This document shows positions 27,255 through 35,848 of a stretch of 64,000 nt of DNA, piece by piece. Both the position numbers and the translations under genes were made by a program. This DNA is from Microvirga rosea (GTDB taxonomy: Bacteria; Pseudomonadota; Alphaproteobacteria; Rhizobiales; Beijerinckiaceae), in assembly GCF_020595095.1 (NCBI RefSeq), contig NZ_JAJDOP010000006.1, positions 124,001 through 188,000 on the forward strand, read 5' to 3'. Under the pieces are notes generated by a model. It was not told the origin of the DNA. It ran no database searches and worked only from the letters and a program-made list of their open reading frames with translations. Position 1 is the first letter of the stretch. Every line of letters starts with the position of its first letter.

Positions 27255-30200
27255 CTAAGAGCGGCGCAAAACCACAAAGGGGATGGACGGCATCAGGTCT
27301 CCAACCAAGGAGGTCGTCCTCGCGATTGTGACAGAGTTGCCCGTCAGGAGATCGACCCACTCTCCGGGCGGGATCTCGACAGATGTGTCGCTCCAGATGC
27401 TTGGCTTCAGCGGCCACCCGCTGGCGCCGATCAATCCGGCCCACAGCCGCGGCACGATCACGACGATGCCAGCGGAGCCGTGCTGTCGCGAGAAGGCAAG
27501 CACCCGATCCGCGTGCTGCCCTCGGACCTCGAGAGGAGCATAGTCACCCTTCGCATAAAGGGATGGATGCTTCAATCGATCTTCGAGAAGGGACGCCAGG
27601 ATGCGCTGCTTCACATGGCCGCTTTGCCACTGGGTGAGGCAAGTTTCCAGCGATGCGCCGTCGTCGAGCGCGTGCGCCCGCGCAGCATAATCGACCGGAC
27701 GGCGGTTGTCCGGATCGACCAGGGAGAAATCCCAGAACTCCGTTCCCTGGTAAATGTCCGGAACGCCCGGAAGCGTCGCCTTGAGAACCGTCCGCGACAA
27801 GCCGTTCAGCATTCCTAGCAAGGAGAGACGCTGGAGGAATGGCTGGAAACGCTCGATGAAGCCGCTGCCGGGCTCAAGCAGTGCCTGCAACAGATCAAGC
27901 GTCGCTGTCTCATACGCTTCGTTAGGATTCGTCCAGCTGGTTTGCCGCTTTGCCTCACGGAGTGCCTTTGTGAGATAGGCTTTCATGCGCTCGTGAAATG
28001 CCGCGAGCGCCTTGGCATCGGCGTTGTCCAGGAGGTCGAGGGGCCACGCCCCGAGGAGTGCTTGAAGGAGGATGACCTGATCGTTCGCATCGGGAGCGGC
28101 AATGCCGTCCCGGCTGGAAAGATGCGGCGAGACGACCTCATGCCATGCCTTCAAGGCTTCGGCCCATTGTTCGGGGATCTCCGAGAGGGCAAGCAGGCGA
28201 GCGCGGGCATCCTCCCCACGCTTGGTATCGTGGGTCGCCGTTGCGACCATCGTGTGGGGCCACGCATCCGCCCGGTCCGCGTTCGCTTGATGAAATGCCT
28301 CCGGCGTGAGGCCGAAATGCCTCGGGTCGCCGCCGACCTCGTTCAAGGCGATCAACCGTCCATAGCGGTAAAACAGGGTGTCTTCGAGGCTCTTCGCCAT
28401 GACGGGGCCCGTCAGCTGCTGGAAGCGGCGACGGAAACGCCGGACGTCGGCAGGATCGGCCTTTTCAGAACGGCCCAGCAGCGTGGCAGCGATGAAGTCG
28501 TAGACAGATCCATCCGCCTGAGGTGAGCTCGATTTTACGGACTCGAGAACTCCCTCGATGAGCTCCGCATCTTCGGAAGACGCTGCCGTTTCCGACAGAT
28601 AGCTACGATAGACCGGGAAGGCGGCGATAAGGTCGACGAGCGCCCGACGGATGGCGAAGGGCGTAAAGTCCCGGGTGTGATAATCAGCCTCCGCAACTCT
28701 CTTCAGGTCCGATACGAGCGCTTCGAGTTCGCTCGCAAAGCTACGCTCGGTAATGTCTGTCTTGGCCTGCCGGAGGAGAGTGTCATATTCCGCCTGGAAG
28801 CCGCTTGCGTCCCGATAGGTTCTTTCGAGGGCCGCGCCGGACCTGTGATCGAGCAGGACGCCGTCGATCAGGTTGAGGATGTCATAACCCGTCGTTCCTG
28901 CAACCGGCCAGGGGCGCAGTTCTTCACCGGGTTCAAGAATCTTCTCGACCACGATGTAAAAGCCGGGTCCCACGCGATCCTGGAGAGCGCGCGTATAGCC
29001 TTCCGGATCCGCCAGGCCGTCGATGTGATCGATCCGCAAACCGTCTACGATGCCTTCTTCCACGAGACGAATGATCAGGTCGTGCGTGCGCTCGAAGATC
29101 TCCGGGTTTTCGACCCTGATCCCCGCGAGACTGTTGATGTCGAAGAAGCGGCGATAGTTAATCTCGCTCGACGCTACCCGCCAATAGGACAGCCGGTAAG
29201 GTTGTGCTTCCAGAAGGCGGTGCAGTCTCGAGAAGCTTTCGGTTTGGCCCGGGATCCCGTTGAAGGCCCGGACTGCCTGGTCAATCGCATTTTCGATGTC
29301 GGGACGGTTCGCGACGATCCTGCCGAGCTCATTCTTCAGTGTTTGGCCAAGATCGGGAAGAGAACGGGGGCCTTCAGCGCGCTGGGCTTTGCTCATGCCC
29401 CGGAGAGCGTCGGTCAGGCGAATGAGATCCGCAGCCTTTGAACGATCGCTCAGGGCAGCGACGGCATCATCGAGAACCAGCGGATAGGAGGAGGGGCAGA
29501 TCGGGAAACGGTGATCCCAATGCCAGACACTGAAGCTCCCCTCATCAGGATCGAAGGCCAGCTTGAGATTTCCCTCTTCGAGAGACTTTCCGTAAAGATC
29601 GCCGAGAAACGGAACGATGAGTTTGCCGTTCGCGCCGGGCCGTTCCCAGTCGATATCGAATGCGTCCGCGACGGGCGACAGGCGTCCCCATTCGAGGACG
29701 GAGAGCCACCAGGGATTATCCTTGCCGCCGACGCCCATGTGGTTGGGGACGATGTCGAGGACCAGGCCAAGGCCGTGCGCCCTCAAGGCATCGGAGAAGC
29801 GTCGGAAACCTTGCTCGCCTCCGAGCTCCGGATTGATGGTGCTGTGATCGACGATGTCATATCCGTGCGAGGAACCCGCTGCCGCGGCCTGGATGGGCGA
29901 CGAATAAACGTGGCTGACGCCGAGCTTTGCCAGATAGGGAGCGATCTTGGCTCCGTCGTCGAACGTGAAGCCCTTGTGAAGTTGAAGCCGGTAGGTGGCA
30001 CGTGGCGGCGGCGAGGCCAGAACGGTCCCGCCAGGCCGACGAACTCGACCTTCCTCGGTCATGATGACGGCGAGCTTCGCGAAGGTGCTTCCAGGAGCAG
30101 TCATGTCGTTGATCGTCGACGAAAGCCGTCGTCGCCAGTTGGGGTGACCGGCATCCATTCCCGGCATGTTGGGCTGGTTCAGTTCGTTCGCCACATCCTC

Positions 30201-32105
30201 GATCTGCAGGGCCGTGAGCACTGACTTTGTGCGAGCAAGATAGCGGGCCGCCCCCTGGAGGGGAGGGAAGGCGGGTGTCTTGCGACCGGCCAGGATTCCT
30301 TCACTGGAAAGAGCCTCGGTGAAGCTCTGCCGGTCGGCGGCCCGCGCCGTGCGCTCTTCTTCTGCGCGCTTGGGATCGAAAACCCCGAAGGTCTGGCGCA
30401 GATCGATATCGAGGCCTTTCCACCAACCGGTGAAGGTCGGAAGGTCATGGGTCGTGAGGACCGCGAGCGCGGAGGAGGGATAGTCTCGGGGCGTTTTGAA
30501 GGCTGCGCCATTTCGCTCGAACGGCAGCACACGGTAACTGAGAAGTCCTGAGCGCATGATAGCGTCGGAGAAGCCTTCGGGTGCGGTGCCGAGATCCTCG
30601 GCAATCACGAGGCAGCATGCGCGATGGCTTTCGATCCGCAGGACGGCGAGCAGCGCCTCGAATGGATAATCGACATACGCGCCTTGCGATGCCGGTGCTC
30701 CCGAAGGGATCAGGAAAAGCCGCTGGAGTTGGAAGGCATGGTCGATACGGATCGCACCGGCATGACGCATGTTGGCCCTGACGAGATTCCTGAAGGCCGA
30801 AATTCCATGCTGCTCCAGCGCGAGCGGGTTGAGGGGAGGCAGTCCCCAATCCTGTCCCTGCGGACCTAAGGGATCAGGGGGCGCACCGACCGACAAGGAT
30901 GGAGAAAAATGCACCGCGTCCGACCATATTTCCGAACCGCCTCTGTCGGCCCCAACCGCCAGGTCGCGATAAAGGCCGATTGGCATGCCGCAGGCGCGGG
31001 CTCGCTCGGCTGCCGCTCCCAATTGGAGGTCAGCCAACCATTGGAGCCAGGCATGAAATGAGACTTGCTCGTGATGCGTCTCACGAAAGGCGCGCACCTC
31101 TTCGGTCTCTGCCGTGCGATAGGCGTCGGGCCAGTCGCCGACCCACCAGAGATCCTGATTGCGGAAGTGCTCGGAGAGCGCCTCGAATGTGGCGTGAGCC
31201 TCCAAAGCAGCGTTGCCCTCCTGGCGGAACCGCAGAAAGGCCGATTGGTCGGCGTGTGCCTGAAAGTGCTTCCAGAGCAGGTCCAGAAGCTGGCGCTTGA
31301 TACCCCAGACCTCCGCATAATCGATCAGTTGCGCGCTCCGAAGTCGCACGAGGCGCTCTTGAATCTTCGTCTCGTCGAGAAGCTCGCTCGCGCCGCTCTC
31401 GTAGGAGCCTTCGACGCGCGTCGGATCGATGTAAAGCGGTTCGAGAAAGAGGCGCGACGAGGGAGAGTAGGGCGATATCTTCGTGCGGTCCGCAGCGAAC
31501 AGCGCGTGGACCGGGCTGAGGCCAAGAAATGCTCCTCCGCTTGCGCCGACCGCTTCCGCCGCATCTGCGACGGTGGAGAAATCACCAATGCCCAGATCTC
31601 TCTCGGATCGTAGTGAATAGATCTGTGCGGCAACGCCCCAGAGCCGGTTGTCCCCGTTGAGGGCGTCGGGCGTCCAGCACCGTGCAGGCGCCGCGATGAC
31701 AGTGGCTTTTGCGTCGCCCAGCACCAGGCGATGGTAGCCTGCCGGCAGGGCCGGGATATCGATGCTCGTTGCGCTTGATCCGGCTAGCCGGCCTTCATGA
31801 ATATGTCCGGTCTCCGATGTCAGTCGCCAAGTTGTTGCCGGAGTGGCTTTGCGAAGATGGATCGTTGCGGGTTTGTCCGCTTGAACAGGGATAAGAGATG
31901 GGAGCGGTCCTGCCTTGAGGATCTCGAGCGTCGCAAGGCTGTCGCGAGCCTCCCGCTCCGTTCGAACGGAAAGGCCAAGGCCTTCCAGCAGTGCCACGCG
32001 CGTCTCGTGATTGGTATCGACACTTTGTCCGAAGGCGTCCGTATAGCGCGGCGCAATTCCGATCAGAGCGGCCATGCGCTCGGTGAGTGCATCCAAGGTG
32101 CTCAT
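27255..32105 (-). CDS. MalQ-TreY fusion: 4-alpha-glucanotransferase / maltooligosyltrehalose synthase
   Basis: 1616 residues from the ATG at 32105, which overlaps the treZ stop as ATGA; an upstream in-frame start at 32186 lies within treZ. Residues ~1-690 are a GH77 amylomaltase (MalQ): LWGVAAQIYSLRSERDLGIGDF, then IRIDHAF (Asp455), IAEDLG (Glu503) and TTHDLPTF (Asp554). After a short Pro-rich linker, residues ~700-1616 are TreY (GH13_26): PPRATYRLQLHKGFTFDDG, VLDIVPNHMGVGG, DGLRIDHIDGLADPEGY, VVEKILEPGE and ATATHDTKRGEDARARL. MalQ would disproportionate short maltodextrins; TreY converts the reducing end of a maltooligosaccharide to a trehalose unit, which TreZ releases. Both modules keep their catalytic residues. 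No stop or frameshift at the junction suggests an assembly artefact. Confidence 0.95.
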   Translation of the reverse strand: MSTLDALTERMAALIGIAPRYTDAFGQSVDTNHETRVALLEGLGLSVRTEREARDSLATLEILKAGPLPSLIPVQADKPATIHLRKATPATTWRLTSETGHIHEGRLAGSSATSIDIPALPAGYHRLVLGDAKATVIAAPARCWTPDALNGDNRLWGVAAQIYSLRSERDLGIGDFSTVADAAEAVGASGGAFLGLSPVHALFAADRTKISPYSPSSRLFLEPLYIDPTRVEGSYESGASELLDETKIQERLVRLRSAQLIDYAEVWGIKRQLLDLLWKHFQAHADQSAFLRFRQEGNAALEAHATFEALSEHFRNQDLWWVGDWPDAYRTAETEEVRAFRETHHEQVSFHAWLQWLADLQLGAAAERARACGMPIGLYRDLAVGADRGGSEIWSDAVHFSPSLSVGAPPDPLGPQGQDWGLPPLNPLALEQHGISAFRNLVRANMRHAGAIRIDHAFQLQRLFLIPSGAPASQGAYVDYPFEALLAVLRIESHRACCLVIAEDLGTAPEGFSDAIMRSGLLSYRVLPFERNGAAFKTPRDYPSSALAVLTTHDLPTFTGWWKGLDIDLRQTFGVFDPKRAEEERTARAADRQSFTEALSSEGILAGRKTPAFPPLQGAARYLARTKSVLTALQIEDVANELNQPNMPGMDAGHPNWRRRLSSTINDMTAPGSTFAKLAVIMTEEGRVRRPGGTVLASPPPRATYRLQLHKGFTFDDGAKIAPYLAKLGVSHVYSSPIQAAAAGSSHGYDIVDHSTINPELGGEQGFRRFSDALRAHGLGLVLDIVPNHMGVGGKDNPWWLSVLEWGRLSPVADAFDIDWERPGANGKLIVPFLGDLYGKSLEEGNLKLAFDPDEGSFSVWHWDHRFPICPSSYPLVLDDAVAALSDRSKAADLIRLTDALRGMSKAQRAEGPRSLPDLGQTLKNELGRIVANRPDIENAIDQAVRAFNGIPGQTESFSRLHRLLEAQPYRLSYWRVASSEINYRRFFDINSLAGIRVENPEIFERTHDLIIRLVEEGIVDGLRIDHIDGLADPEGYTRALQDRVGPGFYIVVEKILEPGEELRPWPVAGTTGYDILNLIDGVLLDHRSGAALERTYRDASGFQAEYDTLLRQAKTDITERSFASELEALVSDLKRVAEADYHTRDFTPFAIRRALVDLIAAFPVYRSYLSETAASSEDAELIEGVLESVKSSSPQADGSVYDFIAATLLGRSEKADPADVRRFRRRFQQLTGPVMAKSLEDTLFYRYGRLIALNEVGGDPRHFGLTPEAFHQANADRADAWPHTMVATATHDTKRGEDARARLLALSEIPEQWAEALKAWHEVVSPHLSSRDGIAAPDANDQVILLQALLGAWPLDLLDNADAKALAAFHERMKAYLTKALREAKRQTSWTNPNEAYETATLDLLQALLEPGSGFIERFQPFLQRLSLLGMLNGLSRTVLKATLPGVPDIYQGTEFWDFSLVDPDNRRPVDYAARAHALDDGASLETCLTQWQSGHVKQRILASLLEDRLKHPSLYAKGDYAPLEVRGQHADRVLAFSRQHGSAGIVVIVPRLWAGLIGASGWPLKPSIWSDTSVEIPPGEWVDLLTGNSVTIARTTSLVGDLMPSIPFVVLRRS

Positions 32106-33919
32106 CGAGATGCGACCTTCATGATGATTGCCGCCCAGGAGGGAAGAGAAAGCGTTGCTGAGAGATCGACGCCTGGACTTGCCCAAATGATCTTCACGGT
32201 GTCGTCCACATGGTCCTTCAAGGGCTCCCCGCCGAAGTTCGCCAGGAGACGGAGGCTCCCGGCATCAAACGTCCACAGGATGTCCAGCGCGTTCGTGGAA
32301 TGACCCTGATGGCGCGAACCGCGAAAGCCGCTGGCGGTCAACGGTACGATGAATGTTCTGCGCATCTCAAGCAGTTGCCGTGTTTGATCCAGGACGATCC
32401 GATGCGGCTCCCGGTCCCTTTCCGACCAGTCGAGCTTCGAACGCTCGAAGGTTGCGCGATCGGTGGGATCGGGGACACGCATCGAAGCTTCCAGACTGGC
32501 AAAAGCCTTGAACTGCTTGAACTCGTTTCGCCGTCCCTCGCGAACCGCTGTGGCAAGATCCGGCTCGTCTTCATAATCCACGAAGAACTGAAAGGGGGCC
32601 GACGCGGCCCATTCCTCTCCCATGAACAGCAAAGGGATGTGGGGAGACAGAAGGAAAATTGCGCGCGCCAACGCGAGGCGGTCGGCGGGAACGAGATGGG
32701 AAAGTCGCTCGCCGAACGCCCGGTTGCCGATCTGGTCGTGATTCTGCAGGAACGATACGAATGCGGATGGAGGAAGGTGGGAGGACGGCTCTCCGCGCGT
32801 TCGACCGCCTTTATGAGCGGATGGCTCGCCCTGATATGCGAACCCCTCCGCAAGGGCCCTCCCGAGGCGTGCCAGCGGCTGATCCGCGTAGTCTTCGTAG
32901 TATCCTTCGCTCTCGCCCGTCAGCAGCGCATGCCAGGCATTGTGTATGTCGTCCGCCCACTGGGCGGTATGAAGGCGAGGCTTGGCGTCCTGCCGCCTTT
33001 CGAGCCACCGCGCCTGATTGGCCTCGTTCTCGAGCACGAGGTGGACCTGGCGATCCGGGACGGCTTGCCTGATGCGCGATGCCAGTTCTTCGATGAAATG
33101 AGGTTCGCTGTCGTCGGAAATGGCATGGACGGCGTCGAACCGTAAGCCGTCGATGTGAAACTCTTCGAGCCAATACAGGGCGTTGTGGACAAAGAACTCT
33201 CGAACGGTACGGCTTTCGTCCCCATCCACATTGATGCCGCCGCCCCACGGTGTCTGATGCCGCTCCGTGAAGAAGGAAGCCGCGTATGCGTGCAGATAAT
33301 TCCCGGAAGGTCCGAAGTGATTGTAGACGACGTCCAGGAACACCATCATGCCGAGACGATGCGCATGGTCGATGAGGCGTTTGAGATCGTCCGGCCGGCC
33401 ATAGGCGGCATCGGGCGCGAACGGCAGGACACCGTCATAGCCCCAGTTCCGGCGTCCGGGAAACTCTGCGATGGGCATCAGTTCGATGGCCGTGATCCCG
33501 AGATCCCGCAGGGATTCCAGCTTTGCCATTAACCCGCCATACGTCCCTTCAGGCGTCGCGGTCCCGATATGCACTTCGTAGAGAACGGTTTCCTCCCAAG
33601 GACGACCCGTCCAGTCCGTGTCTGTCCAGGCATAGGATGCCGGGTCGGTAACCTCGCTCAAACCGTGGACGTCATCCGGCTGGAGCCGGGATGCGGGATC
33701 CGGCACGATCAGTTCGCCATCGATCCGGTATCCATAGCGGGACCCGGGCCGCGCGCCGGAAGCGATCAGGCGAAACCACCCGCCATCCTCCGCCATCATC
33801 GCATGCTCGGTCCCGTCCAAGACGATACGGACATCCTGAGCTGTGGGAGCCCATAGGGCGAAGCGGACGCCTTCAGGGGTGACGGCCGCCCCGAAGGGCA
33901 TATGGTGGATGCGCTGCAT
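32102..33919 (-). CDS. treZ: Maltooligosyltrehalose trehalohydrolase
   Basis: 605 residues, starting MQRIHHMPFGA with GGAGA just upstream. The N-terminal CBM48-like domain (VRFALWAPTAQDVRIVLDG) precedes a GH13_10 barrel with ITAIELMPIAEFPGRRNWGYDGV, DGLRFDAVHAI (nucleophile), LVLENEANQARW (Glu) and SFLQNHDQIGNRA (third Asp). It cleaves the alpha-1,4 bond next to the trehalose moiety of maltooligosyltrehalose, freeing trehalose and a shortened glucan. It is the first gene of the operon, coupled by an ATGA overlap to the MalQ-TreY fusion. A perfect stress-type promoter motif lies 31 bases upstream of the start, consistent with trehalose as a stress protectant. Confidence 0.96.
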   Translation of the reverse strand: MQRIHHMPFGAAVTPEGVRFALWAPTAQDVRIVLDGTEHAMMAEDGGWFRLIASGARPGSRYGYRIDGELIVPDPASRLQPDDVHGLSEVTDPASYAWTDTDWTGRPWEETVLYEVHIGTATPEGTYGGLMAKLESLRDLGITAIELMPIAEFPGRRNWGYDGVLPFAPDAAYGRPDDLKRLIDHAHRLGMMVFLDVVYNHFGPSGNYLHAYAASFFTERHQTPWGGGINVDGDESRTVREFFVHNALYWLEEFHIDGLRFDAVHAISDDSEPHFIEELASRIRQAVPDRQVHLVLENEANQARWLERRQDAKPRLHTAQWADDIHNAWHALLTGESEGYYEDYADQPLARLGRALAEGFAYQGEPSAHKGGRTRGEPSSHLPPSAFVSFLQNHDQIGNRAFGERLSHLVPADRLALARAIFLLSPHIPLLFMGEEWAASAPFQFFVDYEDEPDLATAVREGRRNEFKQFKAFASLEASMRVPDPTDRATFERSKLDWSERDREPHRIVLDQTRQLLEMRRTFIVPLTASGFRGSRHQGHSTNALDILWTFDAGSLRLLANFGGEPLKDHVDDTVKIIWASPGVDLSATLSLPSWAAIIMKVASR

Positions 33920-33949
33920 CGGGTCTCCGGCATTGGAAAAGCGATAGCG

Positions 33950-33974
33950 AACGACGCGCCTTGGATGTTGTTCC
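33950..33974 (-). promoter_or_regulatory. EcfG-type general stress promoter of treZ
   Basis: On the minus strand GGAAC (33974-33970), 16 bases, then CGTT (33953-33950): exact EcfG/RpoE2 consensus. The -10 element lies 31 bases before the treZ ATG, a normal leader length. The gap up to 34224 is the divergent promoter region of treZ and glgA2. Confidence 0.75.
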
Positions 33975-34143
33975 CGCCTCGCAGGAAAATGGCCAAGATT
34001 GCCGTGTCGCCAGTTTGATGGAGTGAGAGACTGTCTTCAGAAACCGCCGCACACGGATCCTGCTGCCTCTCCCTGTGCGCGACATGTTCCAGCCGGCTGA
34101 TCCGACAAGACGGAACCTGAAAAAATAAATTGCAGCCAAGTTT

Positions 34144-34168
34144 GGAACATTCCCGCTCCCGGCCGGTT
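34144..34168 (+). promoter_or_regulatory. Near-consensus EcfG-type promoter of glgA2
   Basis: GGAAC (34144-34148), 17 bases, then GTT (34166-34168). With the 16-base spacing the -10 element reads GGTT instead of CGTT, one mismatch. It points at the second glgA gene 57 bases downstream. Confidence 0.45.
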
Positions 34169-34224
34169 AAGGGCGCGACCTACCTTCGGCGCAGGGGTCT
34201 TCGGGTTCGCGCCTTTGTGACAAA

Positions 34225-35751
34225 ATGCTGACAACTGATCATCTCGAAGCCAAATCGGCTTGCCTGCGCTTGCCTCATGCTGCGCTCAAGCCGCTGTCTC
34301 AAGTCGTGTCGATTCAACGACGGCAGTCCATTCTTTTCGTAACCTCCGAGATATCGGACTACGTGAAGGCCGGGGGCTTAGGCGAGGTCTCGGCGGCTTT
34401 GCCTCGGGCCCTGCGGCATCACTATGATGTCCGCATCCTCATCCCGGGGTATCGTCAGGTTCTCTCCCAGATCGGCCCGGTGGACGTGATCGCCCATCTG
34501 CCGGGCGCGTTCGGAATTCCTCCTTGCAGCATCGGCTACGGCCGCACCAAGGACGGCTTGACGGTTTACGTCGTGCTCTGCTCCGAACTCTATGACCGCG
34601 AGGGGTCGCCGTATGGCGACGATGCGGGACGGGACTGGGACGACAACGATATCCGTTTCGCCCGCCTGGGCCTGGCGGCCGCGGACATCGCCTGCGGCAA
34701 AGGTGATCCCCTGTGGCGCGCGGACCTTCTTCATCTCAACGATTGGCCTTCCGGGCTGACATCCGCCTACCTTTCATGGCGCGGGCAGCATATCCCGACG
34801 ATCCTGACGATTCACAACCTGGCCTATCAGGGCCTCTTCGAGCGTGATCGCTTGCCCCGGCTGGGGATCCCCGATGCCGCCTTCGACATCAACGGGGTCG
34901 AGTTCCATGGCAAGCTTTCCTTCCTGAAGGCCGGCATCTACTACTCGTCCCATATCACGACCGTGAGCTCCACTTACGCTCATGAGATCACACGGCCGGA
35001 ATTCGGCTGCGGTCTCGACGGTCTGTTGCGGACGTGCGCGGATCAGGGACGTCTCGACGGCATCATCAACGGCATCGACGACAGTTGGGATCCGAGCAAG
35101 GATCCATCTCTTGTCAGTCCGTTCACGGCCGGAAACTGGCGCGGTAAGCGGGCCAATGCGACTCACGTTCGTCGATCCTTCGGCTTGGCCCTTTCACAAG
35201 GGCCTCTCTTCGCTGTCGTTTCGCGTCTCGTTCATCAGAAGGGAGTTGACCTTGCCATTTCCGCGGCCTCGACGATCGTGTCGCAGGGCGGGCAAATCGC
35301 CGTGATCGGGCGCGGTGAGGAGCGCTTCGAGCGCGCCCTGCGGGAACTGGCCATGCATCACCCAGGCTCCGTCGGCGTTCGGATCGGCTATAGCGAGCAA
35401 GAAGCACGCCGCATGTATGCGGGAAGCGATTTCCTGCTCATGCCGTCACGGTTCGAGCCGTGCGGGCTGAGCCAGATGTATGCACAGAGGTTCGGCTCGC
35501 TGCCGATTGCCCATAAGACCGGAGGGCTTGCGGACACCATCGAAGACGGCGTGAACGGATTTCTCTTCGGAGAGCCGTCGCTGCGCCGCTTCATCGATGC
35601 CATCGAACGGGGCCTTGAGGCTTTCAAGTCGAGAGTGCGCCTGAAGGCGATGCGGCAGGCTGCCATGAACCGGCCCCATGGGTGGGATCGGTCCGCGTCC
35701 AGATACAGGGAAGTGTATGAACGCGCTTGCCGCGTCGCCGCCGCAGCGTAG
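34225..35751 (+). CDS. Glycogen synthase-like GT5 protein, copy 2
   Basis: 508 residues from the ATG at 34225; a GTG at 34306 is an alternative that would remove a ~27-residue leader. The GT5 start is FVTSEISDYVKAGGLGEVSAALP: the ADP-glucose motif is KAGGLGE instead of the KTGGLAD of copy 1. The C-terminal half keeps [34 protein letters not shown]. It is clearly diverged from the glgC-linked copy, so not a recent duplication. It is divergent from treZ and shares its control region. It may make maltooligosaccharide or glucan primer under stress for TreY/TreZ, but that is inference; ADP-glucose use itself is well supported by the motif pair. Confidence 0.9.
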   Translation: MLTTDHLEAKSACLRLPHAALKPLSQVVSIQRRQSILFVTSEISDYVKAGGLGEVSAALPRALRHHYDVRILIPGYRQVLSQIGPVDVIAHLPGAFGIPPCSIGYGRTKDGLTVYVVLCSELYDREGSPYGDDAGRDWDDNDIRFARLGLAAADIACGKGDPLWRADLLHLNDWPSGLTSAYLSWRGQHIPTILTIHNLAYQGLFERDRLPRLGIPDAAFDINGVEFHGKLSFLKAGIYYSSHITTVSSTYAHEITRPEFGCGLDGLLRTCADQGRLDGIINGIDDSWDPSKDPSLVSPFTAGNWRGKRANATHVRRSFGLALSQGPLFAVVSRLVHQKGVDLAISAASTIVSQGGQIAVIGRGEERFERALRELAMHHPGSVGVRIGYSEQEARRMYAGSDFLLMPSRFEPCGLSQMYAQRFGSLPIAHKTGGLADTIEDGVNGFLFGEPSLRRFIDAIERGLEAFKSRVRLKAMRQAAMNRPHGWDRSASRYREVYERACRVAAAA

Positions 35752-35783
35752 TCACCGAGCCAAATTCTCGAGGCGAAATGAAA

Positions 35784-35817
35784 GAACCCCGCTGGGCTTT
35801 TACACCCAGCGGGGTTC
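35784..35817. terminator. Bidirectional terminator hairpin
   Basis: GAACCCCGCTGGG and CCCAGCGGGGTTC form a perfect 13-bp stem with an 8-base loop (CTTTTACA). It sits between the convergent ends of glgA copy 2 and the chemoreceptor gene. T-rich sequence follows weakly on the minus strand. Confidence 0.75.
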
Positions 35818-35848
35818 GAAACGTTTCGATCTTGAGCGAGGGATCGGA

